DNA from: Nemertoderma westbladi
Taxonomy: Eukaryota; Xenacoelomorpha; Nemertodermatida; Nemertodermatidae
Assembly: GCA_032718475.1 (NCBI GenBank)
Contig: JAUCBJ010004087.1
Location: forward strand, 1-20,048
Length of the DNA: 20,048 nucleotides
Direction of reading: 5' to 3'
The notes below the pieces were generated by a model. The model did not search any database. It was not told the DNA's origin and saw nothing but the letters and a program-made list of their open reading frames with translations. Shown here piece after piece: positions 1 through 9,478 of this stretch (position 1 is its first letter; each line of letters opens with the position of its first letter). Made by a program: the position numbers and the translations under genes.

Positions 1-1865
1 ATTGCGTAAGGCTGAAAAGGAATACTATTCGGCACAATTTGAAAAAAATTCTGGAAACATTAAAAAAACTTGGATAATAATTAACAGTGCACTTAATAGA
101 TCTAAAAATTCCTTGATCCCAAAAAAATTAATTACCGGCTCAGGCGATTCTATTAGGACAATTACTGATCCATCCGAAATCGCTAATACCTTAAATAATC
201 ACTTCTCTACAATAGGACCGAAATTAGCAGATAAAATACCTAAATCTAACCGTTCTTATCTACGTCATATTTCACATTCTAATAACAATAGTTTTGGTCT
301 TACCGAAACCACTCCGGTTGAAGTAGAATACCGCCTATTACACCTAGATCCTAAATCCGCCTCTAATGATCCTTTTCCTACTAAGCTCCTAATCCTCGCA
401 GCTAAACCGCTATCAATACACTTAAGTAGTCTAATCAACTTATCTTTTTCTTCTGGTTTTTATCCTGATTCGCTAAAGATTGCTAAAGTTATTCCATTAC
501 ATAGGGTGGTAACGCGAGTAATCCTACGAACTTTAGACCTATTTCCCTACTACCGGTATTAACTAAAATTTTCGAAACTATTATCAATACACAACTTATT
601 TCTTATTTATCAAAATTTAAAATTATCTCTCAATCTCAGTTCGGTTTTAGGCCTAAAAGAACAACCTCACATGCAATTCTATCGGTTTTAGAACAGATTC
701 ACACGGCCCTCGAAGAAAAGGACGCATCGTGCGCTGTTTACATTGATCTATCAAAAGCTTTTGATACCTTAAATTATAAAATTCTATTAAATAAGCTCGA
801 AAGATACGGAGTCAGAGGTGTACCGCTCCAATTATTCGAAAATTTTCTTGCATCCAGGCAGCAATTCGTAAAGCTAGGTAATTTTTTGTCTTCTCTAGAG
901 CCACTTCTTTGTGGTGTTCCGCAAGGGGGCGTCCTATCTCCCACTTTATTTTTATTATATATAAATGATCTCCCCCGGGCTTCCAAACTTTTTCCTGCAC
1001 TTTTTGCTGACGATACAACCTTACTCTATTCACATAAAAATCCCAATATTTTAATATCAGAACTAAACTCTGAACTAACTAAAATTTCAGATTGGCTGAT
1101 GGATAACGCGTTGTCACTTAATTTGACTAAAACTGAAGCAACATTTTTTTCAAATATTCACAGTACCTATAATCTATCTAGAGTTGAAATTAATAATATT
1201 AAAATTAAGTATACACAATCCAGCAAAATCTTGGGCATCTGGGTTGATAAACAGTTAAATTTTAAAACTCATATTCAGCACATAATTCAAAAAATTTCCA
1301 AAACGGCTGGGATATTTTATAAACCTCGGTATATTTTTCCTCTTAATATTTTACGCCAGCTTTACTATTCACTTGTGCATCCTTATCTACTTTACGGCAT
1401 TATAGTTTGGGGCGGTACATTCTCTTCTGTTCTAAAACCGATCAGAATTAAAGTAAACAAGATCCTTCGCTGTATTACACGTAGTCACTACCGGTCATCT
1501 TCTTTACCTATTTATAAACAGTTAGGCATACTCCCATTAGATCAACTCTATAAACAACAGGTAGGTTATATTCATGTACGAATTGCACAATAAACTAATA
1601 GATGTTCCACCCTTAATATCAAATCTTTTTACTTTAACTTCTTCTGTTCACCAATATAACACCCGGTCAGTAGCTGCTGATAATTATCAGATCCCTTTAG
1701 TTCGTTTAGTATCTAGTCAGCAAACCATCAGTTTTCGGGGCCCGTCCGTGTGGAATTCTATCCCACGTATAATTAAACAAAAGAAAACCAAATCAACATT
1801 TGCTAAAAATCTTAAGAGATATCTACTTGAAACTATATAGCAGGTATTCTAGGTCATTGATCAAG
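1..1865 (+). mobile_element. Degenerate CR1/Jockey-type LINE, 3' portion
   Basis: A non-LTR retrotransposon remnant cut by the left edge of the window. What remains is the linker before the reverse transcriptase, the reverse transcriptase and a C-terminal domain, spread over different reading frames. No endonuclease is visible; it would lie left of base 1. The 3' end is approximate: the ORF stops at 1840 and the next element's leader begins near 1870. The end of the C-terminal domain (FRGPSVWNSIP, then a basic tail) resembles CR1, L2 and Jockey relatives. Clade assignment is inference. Confidence 0.8.
2..1840 (+). pseudogene. Broken reverse transcriptase ORF of the first LINE
   Basis: Non-LTR reverse transcriptase read in three segments: 2-~502 (frame 2), ~503-1593 (frame 1) and ~1574-1840 (frame 2). 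Segment 1 carries the pre-RT linker and runs to AKVIPLH, then loses frame. Next to the break, TAG GGT GGT would read as the expected Lys-Gly-Gly if one base were missing near 502. Segment 2 continues with RPISLLPV, then SQFGFRPKRTT, motif A YIDLSKAFD (from about 739), GVPQGG (from about 913) and the catalytic LFADD (around 1000-1014). A second shift near 1570-1593 moves the C-terminal domain (YNTRS, RGPSVWNSIP) into another frame. Catalytic aspartates are still encoded, but two frameshifts mean no intact enzyme can be made. The ORF is open to the left edge; the first codon shown is not a start. Confidence 0.85.
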
Positions 1866-1874
1866 AAAACTTGC

Positions 1875-1900
1875 CACCTCCATGCAGCATAAAGGAGGTG
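1875..1900 (+). other. Hairpin at the LINE 5' end
   Basis: CACCTCC (1875-1881) is perfectly complementary to GGAGGTG (1894-1900), giving a 7-bp stem with a 12-base loop. A further CCACCT follows at 1901 and could compete for the same pairing. Its place at the start of the element suggests a leader RNA structure. Function is unknown. Confidence 0.5.
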
Positions 1901-1917
1901 CCACCTGTAGCTGCATA

Positions 1918-2009
1918 GACCCTCTTACTAGGGCAAATCTGGTCCTGTAACTAGGACCCCCTTCGTTCTGGGATAAGGACGCCCTTGGTCCTGGATTAAG
2001 GACCCATAT
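1918..2009 (+). repeat. Four tandem 23-bp hairpin units in the LINE leader
   Basis: Four units start at 1918, 1941, 1964 and 1987, spaced exactly 23 bases. Units 2 and 4 each have GGTCCT and AGGACC separated by a 6-base loop (1941-1958 and 1987-2004). Unit 3 pairs GTTCT with AGGAC, including one G-T pair. Unit 1 pairs CCCT with AGGG around the same loop length. The loops differ while pairing is kept, which suggests the stems matter. They lie in the probable 5' untranslated leader or promoter of the element. Confidence 0.7.
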
Positions 2010-2013
2010 ACTT

Positions 2014-2243
2014 GGCTGCAGGGGTATATGGCCTGACCAGGCAGATGGTGATCTACCAATGGCTGGTTAGGAGTAGAGTGTTCTCATGTCCACTCTGAGG
2101 GCACTTCACTGCGACCTGCACCTGGCAGCAAGGGTACAGGGCATGACCCAGCAGATGAGCTGCAACAGCCAATGGTGGGTCATGTACGCCAGAGTAGATA
2201 TGGGTGATGGGCCTCATATCTGACTCCATTGCGACACCCACCC
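2014..2243 (+). repeat. Imperfect ~110-120-bp tandem duplication in the LINE leader
   Basis: Copy 1 begins at 2014 (GGCTGCAGGGGTATATGGC) and copy 2 at 2124 (GGCAGCAAGGGTACAGGGC). Both then contain TGACC-AGCAGATG-like, CCAATGG and, near the end, GCGAC motifs (2111 and 2231). The spacing drifts from 110 to 120 through small insertions. Tandem leader monomers are known to act as promoters in some LINEs; here that role is inference. Confidence 0.6.
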
Positions 2244-2249
2244 TGTGGA

Positions 2250-5200
2250 ATGGCAAACCAGGGTGTGGTATTTGCCCCGAGAGCTGACTCGGCAAAAAAG
2301 CACCCCCCAACCCCCACTATGGATTACATTAGCAATGCGGAGGTCCGGCCACTAGAGGCCAGTGGAATTACCGGACACAATCGGCCTCACAGGCGTCAGT
2401 TAACTCCTGACCGGCTGCCTGTCTCACCCCCTACTGGAGAGAGAGCAGCCAACAATTCTTTGAGTCCCTTTCCTGATGACCTTTCTGGCCCAAACCCTGG
2501 GTCACCAGGGAGGCCAGATTGTGATGGGGAGAGGGATTCTGGAGTTGGAGGCTACTCTCAAGTTCCACCCCGACCAACAAAGCCATTGGTGAATCTGAGG
2601 CAAGTCACTAGACTAGCCTCAGTAAACACCCTAACACTCGGGTCCCCAATGCGACAAGGTGAGCTGACTGCCTTGGCAGATAAGCTTTCTCTTAGCGCAG
2701 TGGGTGTTCAAGAGCACCGAATGCAGACTGGACAGACTGATGAGGTTCTGATTAAGGACATGGGGGGCGGTTGGCGACTCACCCTCGCGTCAGCAGATGA
2801 TAGTGGCAATGGTGGAATTGGTCTATTGATGAATCCAACTGCACATGCAGCATTGGACAAAATAGACCAAATCTCTAACCGCATCATCCGTTGCCACTTC
2901 TCATGTTCTGGAAGACTGGCTAAGAAGTTTCCTAAGGTGGTTCTGATTGTGTGCTACTCTCCAACTAGTGTTGCCCCTGTAGAGGAGGTGGAAAATTTCT
3001 ACCACAATCTACAAGCAGCAACTGATGGAGTGGATCAGCATGCATTCTTAACATTCCTGGGAGACTTTAATGCAAGTCTGCATCAATCACCTACATCGCC
3101 CTGGGTCTATAGCAATAGTGTTAACCGAAATTCTGTCCATCTTCAGGATTTTATCTCTGGAAATGGATTGTTTTCGGCTGGAACCCAGTTCAAGAAGCGA
3201 ACTGGAAAGCTATGGACTCATAGTGGACCCAGTGGTCACAAGTCCCAGATAGACCATATTCTGTTTCGTAGGAAATACAGGAGCTCTATACAAGACTGTA
3301 ATGCATTTACACTTCGACCCTTCTCCAGTGATCACCGCCTTATTGTGGCCAAGGTAAGACTTAGTCTGCGTGCTAGCAGAACAACGAAATTTGCCTTGCC
3401 ACGGCATGACTGGTCCTCTCTGTTGCAACAGCCAAGTGTGAGATCCAGCTTCACACTACAGCTGAGCAACAGGTATGAGGCTCTTGCCTCTGAGGCGGCA
3501 GATCACTGTGAGGGCTATACTGCCTTTACAGAAGCAGTTAAGTTAGCAGCTGCAGAAACAGTTCCTGTATACCCTCGAAACAGGAAAAGGGCCCCCTGGA
3601 CTGACAACAAAATTCAGAAGTGCCGAAATGACCTTCATAAGGCGCAGAAAGAGTCCCGACTCAAACAGACTACAGCGGCCAAGAATGCAGTTAAAGCTGC
3701 ATCTAGGTCCCTGAACAGGCAGTACTCTGTTAATCTACAGGAGCTAATAAACCAACAGGTTGATGCCATCAATGATGCTGACGACAGCAGGCAATCATCC
3801 CAGGCATGGAAATCGATCAATCTGCTTACTGGGCGGAAAAGCCAACCAACCACCAAGGTTAAGGCTGAATCACCAGCCGATCGCCTCAATGGTTGGAAAG
3901 CCCACTTTGAAAAGCTCCTCAATAATGACAGGGTATTGCCTGATAACTTTATAGAAGTAAAAGTGTCTGAGTCTGTACTCCCAGATATTCCCATTGGCGA
4001 TATCTCCTTTGCAGAAGTGAAGGCTGCTGCAAAGAGCATTAAGACCAATCGTGCCAGTGGAGTAGATGGTGTTCCCCCTGAGGTCTTTAAAATACCTGAG
4101 TGTTTAAAGCTCATCTATCCCATCATAGTAGACATGTACCGTACAACAAGAGTCCCACAAGAAATGAAAACAAATAAGTTGGTGCCAGTTCCCAAGAAGG
4201 GCAACCTAACACTCTATGGTTCTTTTCGGGGAATCTCATTGATCTCGATTGCTGCAAAACTATACAATAGAATTCTATTAAATCGCATCAGGGATCCCAT
4301 TGAGAGACTGCTACGTGGAAATCAGAATGGGTTCCGTAAAGGTCGTGGGACCATGGAGCCCATTTTGGCACTTAGAAGGATAATTGAAGAGTTATCAAAA
4401 AAGAAAGACAGGCATCTGGCTGTTATCTTTGTTGACTTCTTCAAGGCCTTTGATTCAGTCTCTCGCTCACGTATGTTCAGCATACTTTCATTATATGGGA
4501 TTCCTGATGAAATTATTGCAGCAATCAGATCAGTATACGATGGTTCGACAACATTTGTGTCTACTGTTGACGGTGACACAGAACCATTTGAAGTGTTATG
4601 GGGCGTCCTCCAAGGAGACACACTTGCACCATTCTTGTTCATTATTGTGGTTGACTATGTTCTACGCATGTCCTTAGATCATCATAATGATGATGGGGTG
4701 ATGATAACTCCACCTACTGGCTCCAGAAGTCGAGGAAATCCTGCCAAGTACCTAACTGATCTAGACTTTGCTGATGACTTAGGAGTACTCTCAGAATCAT
4801 TAGAGGGAGCCCAGCGGCTCCTCAGCTCATTAGAACATGCTGCTTCTAGTGTTGGTCTTTTTATTAACTCCAGAAAGACCAAAATTCTGACAGTTAACTT
4901 TGAAAGTCCTCAGCAAGTCTCTGATCGGATGAGCATAAGCTCAAAGGATGGTATGCTTGAGCATGTGGACGACTTCTGTTACCTGGGATCATGGATCCGG
5001 AAGTCAGGTGAGGACCTTCGAATACGTAAGGGAAAGGCATGGGCAGCCTTGAATAGGCTTTCCAGGATTTGGAAGTCACCTAGAATTAATCGGAAACTTA
5101 AGGTCCGATTATTTAGAGCAGCAGTAGTTCCAGTACTCCTCTACGGGAGTCCATGCTGGGCTCTAACTGCTGAGGACACCAAATCTCTGGATGGCACATT

Positions 5201-5546
5201 CACAAGAATGCTACGCCGGGTACATTGTGTCAAGTACAATGCACACATCTCCAACCAGACACTATATAACATTGGAGGTGTCTCATTGGTTCCCCCAAGC
5301 TTGACACTAGAACAAAATCGCCTCCGCTTTGCAGGACATTGCTTTCGCCGTGAGGACCAGCCAGTGCATAATCTTGTACTTTGGCAGCCTCATGGAGTGA
5401 ATAAGCATGGTGGACAGCCCATGACTTTCTTGAGACGCATCTTAAAGGACACTGGCCTTAAAGATGCGGATGATCTAGCAAATGTCATGGGTGATAGGGA
5501 GTTGTGGCGGCGCAATTTTGTTGACAAGCCGGCACAGCATTCTTAA
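2250..5546 (+). CDS. LINE endonuclease-reverse transcriptase polyprotein
   Basis: A single open ORF of 1098 codons from the ATG at 2250; the reading frame is also open a little upstream without an ATG. That ATG has G at -3 and G at +4; the next ATG, at 2319, has A at -3 and G at +4 and is an equally good start. Residues 1-120 are Pro-rich and not recognised. Residues ~122-370 form an apurinic-like endonuclease: VNTLTLG (N126), QEHR (E155), VCYSPTS, LGDFNAS (D272, N274) and SSDHR (S360-H362). A linker with WKAHFEKLLN (~549-558) follows. The reverse transcriptase has GNQNGFRKGRGT (~691), motif A FVDFFKAFDS (D729), GVLQGDTLAP (~785) and LDFADD (D842, D843). The C-terminus (RLRFAGHCFRRE, then DRELWRR) is of the RTE/RTEX kind. 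All catalytic residues I can check are present and there is no stop or frameshift, so the element may be active or only recently silenced. Clade assignment is from memory of motifs. Confidence 0.9.
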   Translation: MANQGVVFAPRADSAKKHPPTPTMDYISNAEVRPLEASGITGHNRPHRRQLTPDRLPVSPPTGERAANNSLSPFPDDLSGPNPGSPGRPDCDGERDSGVGGYSQVPPRPTKPLVNLRQVTRLASVNTLTLGSPMRQGELTALADKLSLSAVGVQEHRMQTGQTDEVLIKDMGGGWRLTLASADDSGNGGIGLLMNPTAHAALDKIDQISNRIIRCHFSCSGRLAKKFPKVVLIVCYSPTSVAPVEEVENFYHNLQAATDGVDQHAFLTFLGDFNASLHQSPTSPWVYSNSVNRNSVHLQDFISGNGLFSAGTQFKKRTGKLWTHSGPSGHKSQIDHILFRRKYRSSIQDCNAFTLRPFSSDHRLIVAKVRLSLRASRTTKFALPRHDWSSLLQQPSVRSSFTLQLSNRYEALASEAADHCEGYTAFTEAVKLAAAETVPVYPRNRKRAPWTDNKIQKCRNDLHKAQKESRLKQTTAAKNAVKAASRSLNRQYSVNLQELINQQVDAINDADDSRQSSQAWKSINLLTGRKSQPTTKVKAESPADRLNGWKAHFEKLLNNDRVLPDNFIEVKVSESVLPDIPIGDISFAEVKAAAKSIKTNRASGVDGVPPEVFKIPECLKLIYPIIVDMYRTTRVPQEMKTNKLVPVPKKGNLTLYGSFRGISLISIAAKLYNRILLNRIRDPIERLLRGNQNGFRKGRGTMEPILALRRIIEELSKKKDRHLAVIFVDFFKAFDSVSRSRMFSILSLYGIPDEIIAAIRSVYDGSTTFVSTVDGDTEPFEVLWGVLQGDTLAPFLFIIVVDYVLRMSLDHHNDDGVMITPPTGSRSRGNPAKYLTDLDFADDLGVLSESLEGAQRLLSSLEHAASSVGLFINSRKTKILTVNFESPQQVSDRMSISSKDGMLEHVDDFCYLGSWIRKSGEDLRIRKGKAWAALNRLSRIWKSPRINRKLKVRLFRAAVVPVLLYGSPCWALTAEDTKSLDGTFTRMLRRVHCVKYNAHISNQTLYNIGGVSLVPPSLTLEQNRLRFAGHCFRREDQPVHNLVLWQPHGVNKHGGQPMTFLRRILKDTGLKDADDLANVMGDRELWRRNFVDKPAQHS

Positions 5547-5620
5547 AAATGCAGCTGCAATGCAGCATGCCGATCCTAGTAGTAGCACCCCCATAGCGAG
5601 AATGTTAGCGACAAGTTTTA

Positions 5621-6234
5621 ATTATTAACCATATTTCGTAAGATATATTTTAAAACATTTATTTATTAATAATGCAATAACTGAATAACCAGATAACGGA
5701 AAGACAAACCGATTTGAAACTTTTAATTACTAATAATAATTGTGGTGAGAGGTGATTGGAAATCAAGGATATATGTTATGTTATGGTAGGCACAGGCAAA
5801 TGAATTGATGTCTGTTGAGATGTATTGAAGGAGCACTATTCCTTCTACATGCGACTACAGTTATGTCCTTGTGTGCTAGCCTAGGCACTGGCTTGGTCAA
5901 TGACTTTAGCTTGCCATGTTAGTAATGTACAACTTCAAGAAATATTATTGGGCACGGCTGCCCTTGCCATGCCTTAGGCTCTTTTGGGGAGAATGGGGTG
6001 GAATCAGCGTATCAATTTACAATGTTAATTATGTTTAAATCAATGAAAAATATCTTTATTAACGCAAATCACTTGAAAAAATAAAAAACTATAATGGAAT
6101 GGGGTACATAGATTCCAGATATCAATTTCTGTGCAAAATAACTTTAATCGTATGGTGCTAAACAATTAATTTCCATGGAGAGACCGTTCAAAATGACTCA
6201 ACCATACAATTTAGCTGAAGATATTAATTTAGAT
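5621..6234. other. AT-rich DNA, no gene seen
   Basis: Follows the LINE 3' tail. I see no coding exon, RNA gene or clear repeat unit in it. Part of it could be the displaced 3' region of the first LINE, but nothing recognisable supports this. Confidence 0.4.
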
Positions 6235-6266
6235 TATGGCTTCCGACATTTATGGCTTCCGACACA
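6235..6266. repeat. 16-bp tandem duplication
   Basis: TATGGCTTCCGACATT (6235-6250) is followed at once by a second copy (6251-6266) that differs only where it runs into the (CA)n tract. Confidence 0.8.
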
Positions 6267-6283
6267 CACACACACACACACAG
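6261..6283. repeat. (CA)n microsatellite
   Basis: An uninterrupted run of about 10-11 AC dinucleotides, beginning at the end of the preceding 16-bp duplication. Confidence 0.9.
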
Positions 6284-6926
6284 ACTTTTGAAAAACGGCC
6301 ATAGTATAAGTATATCAGTTCGCTGATGGCTCGCCATTCGTGTCTCGCCCCACAGTAGGCCTACTTTATTAATTAAAGTTCACAAAAAATTTCAATTGAA
6401 CTAATATTATCGTTTTAATTATTTGAATTTAATTCTACGTTTTTTTTTTAAAGAAATCCAGTTCTTAATTACTGTACTCAATTCGATAGTTTCAACAATA
6501 TCCTTTTCACGTGCTACAGTATCAGTAAGAATGACCTTAAAATATTTCATACCTAACAGTCTTTCCATCGTGAAATTTTACCGCGATGCGAAATCGCACT
6601 GCTGCCCGTGGGTTTTCGTCTTTTCATTTAGTTATTAACAAATTGACACAGTTTTGAATACAGTAAGTAAGTAGTCAGTAGTACCAGTATAATTAAATAA
6701 TACATACTATAGTGAAGTTAAAACAAAGTTAATACAGAAAGGTCTATTACAATAGGCAAAGTATTCCTACTTGACTACCAGTATTATAGTTCAATTCAAT
6801 TTTCCCTCTTTCACTGTCATTAAAATGTTATCCTGTTACAACACAAATTGGTGTTCATGGTGTTATGAACCATCTTAACCCTGCGTGCTCCGACTGGTGC
6901 GATTTGCACCGACTCAAATATGGTGC
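6284..6926. other. AT-rich intergenic DNA
   Basis: No gene recognised. It contains the palindromic 12-mer AGTAGGCCTACT near 6354-6365, one of several TAGGCCTA sites in the window. The longest open frame here has no recognisable domain. Confidence 0.4.
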
Positions 6927-6979
6927 GGGGGGGGGGGGGGGGGGGTTGGGGTGTCCCACCCCCCCCCCCCCCCCCCCCC
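6927..6979. repeat. Poly-G followed by poly-C, inverted repeat
   Basis: Nineteen G (6927-6945), TT, GGGG, TGT, CCC, A, then 21 C (6959-6979). The G and C runs can pair into a long pure G-C hairpin. Each strand could alternatively form G-quadruplex or i-motif structures. Exact run lengths may be affected by sequencing error. Confidence 0.85.
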
Positions 6980-7404
6980 GCTCACATGAAACAGCCCCTG
7001 CGGGGGATTGGGGGGTTTTTCCTACTACTAATATAATACTGACGACGGAAAAGAAATCACTGACCTCTAAAATACCGTTCAGTAAAGTGGTGTGCTTCCT
7101 TAATGCCACGTATTATTAACATTAACTGGATATCGGTAAAAATTTAATTTCGAAAAGAAACATCAGCCAATTAAAGCTATTAGTTTACTTTAGTTTATTC
7201 CGCACCGTTAAAAAAATTACATCAACAATTAATTAGAATTCGCTTTGGATTTCGAATTCGAATTAACCGAATTCGTATCCAGACCACGGAGGGAGAGTTT
7301 TGGGCGGTATGTAGTGCGGTACCGGTACCCCCTATATTTCATAGTGTCCATAGCATTAAATAAATAATAGCTAATCAACCAGGCAATCAATATCAACATA
7401 ACTG
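6980..7404. other. Intergenic DNA, no gene seen
   Basis: No exon or RNA gene recognised. It contains a 12-bp palindrome TTCGAATTCGAA at 7251-7262 among several GAATTCG repeats, and CGGTACCGGTACC near 7317-7329. Confidence 0.4.
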
Positions 7405-7600
7405 GTATATTGTTTTGGTAGCCTGTGGTAACGTCGGGTGGTTACATCTTACATATAAAAAGGCCCAGGTTTGATTCTCAGTAGGAAAGTCTGTTATTTA
7501 ATTTACCGACGGATCGGTACAGGCTTGGATATGTTTATGTGTGTTAGATTATTTTTTTGGATGGTGTTAAGAAGGCCATGAGTGAAACTGTAATGTGACC
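7405..7600 (+). mobile_element. Putative tRNA-derived SINE
   Basis: A region like an RNA polymerase III internal promoter: an A-box-like TAGCCTGTGGTAACG at 7419-7433 and a B-box-like GGTTTGATTCT at 7468-7478 (consensus GGTTCGANTCC). The spacing of about 49 bases is typical of a tRNA. It is not a functional tRNA: the arms do not pair into a clean cloverleaf and no acceptor stem is evident. The downstream, non-tRNA part and the 3' end are not defined. Other copies in the genome would confirm a SINE. Confidence 0.45.
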
Positions 7601-8460
7601 ATAGCCTTAAGTCATGAGACTCTAATCTAAGAAATGCCTCCACATGTCATCTCCATGAACCCTCATGTGTTTTATAATAGGGCGTGAGTAATTTGATATT
7701 TACAAGGTTGACATAAATAGGAAATATAAAAAGTTCCTGTAGTTTTACCGGGTATAGAATACGTGTGGGGCATGCTGATTAAAATGGATAGCGCGGAAAT
7801 TAGTGCAGCATATAGTGTAGCCTTGAGCTAATGCTACTTTTCCAACCCATACTAGTCAATCCTAGAGTGCCAACTGGGAATCCTTAATTAGCAAAGGTGA
7901 AGAAATGGACAAAGTTTGATGCCGCGAACTCAGGCCGTGAGCTACGAGCAACGCAAAGTAAATGCGCTGTCCTCAGGTACAACAGTGTCAATAGATAATG
8001 AATTAATGGAGTACCAATGCGAACGGATTCTTGGTAACAGTAGACAGCCAATCAAATGCACTGACTTTCCTCTATTTAGATGGGATTGGAAGTCAAAATA
8101 ATGATTTTGTTTGATTCCAACATTTTAATTGTAAATAATTCATTGTTTGTTATTTTTGATAAACTTTTGTAGGCGCCATTAAACAGGTTGAATTAATGGT
8201 AATTTTTTATTTAGTTAGACGGTAGGTCCACTGATTAGCATATTGATAGCCTTTCAGGCGCGCTGTATTTACTCTTATCTCAGTGGGGGGCAGGCAGGAT
8301 TCCAAATTATAGAAGTTTAAGAAAATTTTTTTACCATGTTAGTGAAATGTATTACTTTACATCTCAAACATATATCGGCCCACACGACCTGTAGATTCGG
8401 CCGCCTCTGTTCGAAATCAGCCATGTAGGCCCTAACTCCACAATTAATATGCAGCATAAT
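7601..8460. other. Intergenic DNA, no gene seen
   Basis: May include the tail of the SINE-like element. A short open frame at 7916-8101 has no recognisable domain and no supporting signals. No other feature found. Confidence 0.4.
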
Positions 8461-8535
8461 CATCCATGCTTATACATCCATTCATGCTTAAACATCCATG
8501 CTTATACATCCTTCATGCTTAAACATCCATGTTTA
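8461..8535. repeat. ~32-bp tandem repeat
   Basis: About 2.4 units starting at 8461, 8493 and 8524. Each is built from two halves of the type CATCCATGCTTATA and CATTCATGCTTAAA, so the internal half-period is about 16. Confidence 0.8.
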
Positions 8536-9478
8536 ATCTCCAGCTGGCTCATCAGAACAAGAACATGCTTGGGGTGATCGGTGAAGTGGCCTAGTATCTA
8601 ATGCTATAATAGCGTATTGCAGCAAACTCAACCGCCCCTTGGAATTCCTTCAGAGAAGGACTATAGAGGCCAACCAATGGCTGAACTTATGAACTTTACT
8701 CTTACAGTAAGTCGAAATCTTTAATCGCAATAGCTAACACGGCAACGGCACTGAGGCAACAAATTGTAGGCCCAAATTATTGCTAGGAGATACAAATCAG
8801 GGCTTTAAAACTATTAACAGTATGCCATGGATTATTATTCCACGTGCCACATATTATTTATAATATTTAACAAATAATGTTTGAAATTTGAAACGGAAGC
8901 TACGGTACACAATGTATATAATATAAGAGGCTACGTAAAAGTGCATCAACTGATAAAATACAACACAATACTTAAGGTACTAATTAAATTACCATGAGTC
9001 CTCCTTTGGATGCCAGCTCTGTTTAAATATAACAATAAACAGGTAACTAAATAAATATTAATTATTTTAAGACCAAAAAGGCAGACAAACAAGTAATAAC
9101 ATAGTAATAATTGAATATTGTACTTAATTATGGAGGTAGCCCCTACTTATAGTCCCTCCTACATACAAACAAACATACTAACTGCATATACCTACAATCT
9201 ACATATAGTGCAGTAATCTAGTATTAGATTGATAAAGTCTAGTCAATGAAAAGTCACAGTCCGTCCAAATGTAAAAATTAAACCAGCACCTCAATGAAAC
9301 TAAAACCATGTGAAAATTTACGGTAGTAGCAATAACCTCTCTTAAGGTACAAAATCCACAACTTTATTTAGCAATAACAACCAGTAGTACCTCACGTAAT
9401 GCATACAACTGATACGAATAAATACCAGCACTGAATTCAACTGCCCATGTCCAACAAACATTCATTATCCGCGGCCCT
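8536..9478. other. AT-rich intergenic DNA, no gene seen
   Basis: No exon, RNA gene or repeat unit recognised on either strand. Confidence 0.4.

Larger units (their letters stand above)
1870..5620 (+). mobile_element. RTE/RTEX-type LINE with intact ORF
   Basis: A non-LTR retrotransposon in the same orientation as the first and directly after it. It has a leader of about 380 bases with tandem repeats, one long ORF (2250-5546) and a short 3' tail. Its base composition is visibly less AT-rich than the flanks, which helped place the edges. Both ends are approximate. I could not identify a target-site duplication or a clear 3' microsatellite tail, although AT-rich sequence (TTTTAATTATTAA) begins near 5616. 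The uninterrupted ORF suggests recent insertion. It may have landed in the 3' region of the first LINE. Confidence 0.8.

Noticed and set aside
1870-2010. HDV-like or hammerhead ribozyme at the LINE 5' end
   Set aside because: I looked for hammerhead core bases and a nested double-pseudoknot pattern and could not assemble either; a model search would be needed.
2229-2249. Start of the LINE ORF at 2229
   Set aside because: The codon there is TTG, not ATG; the first ATG in frame is 2250.
1866-5618. AAAACTTG near the left end and CAAGTTTT near the right end of the second LINE as terminal inverted repeats
   Set aside because: Only eight bases, and non-LTR elements have no terminal inverted repeats; probably chance.
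6423-6638. 71-codon plus-strand ORF
   Set aside because: AT-rich, hydrophobic, no recognisable domain.
6855-7119. Short ORFs with poly-Gly or poly-Pro on both strands
   Set aside because: Caused by the poly-G and poly-C tracts.
7419-7490. Functional tRNA gene
   Set aside because: Promoter boxes are present but the arms do not form a cloverleaf, so a SINE is more likely.
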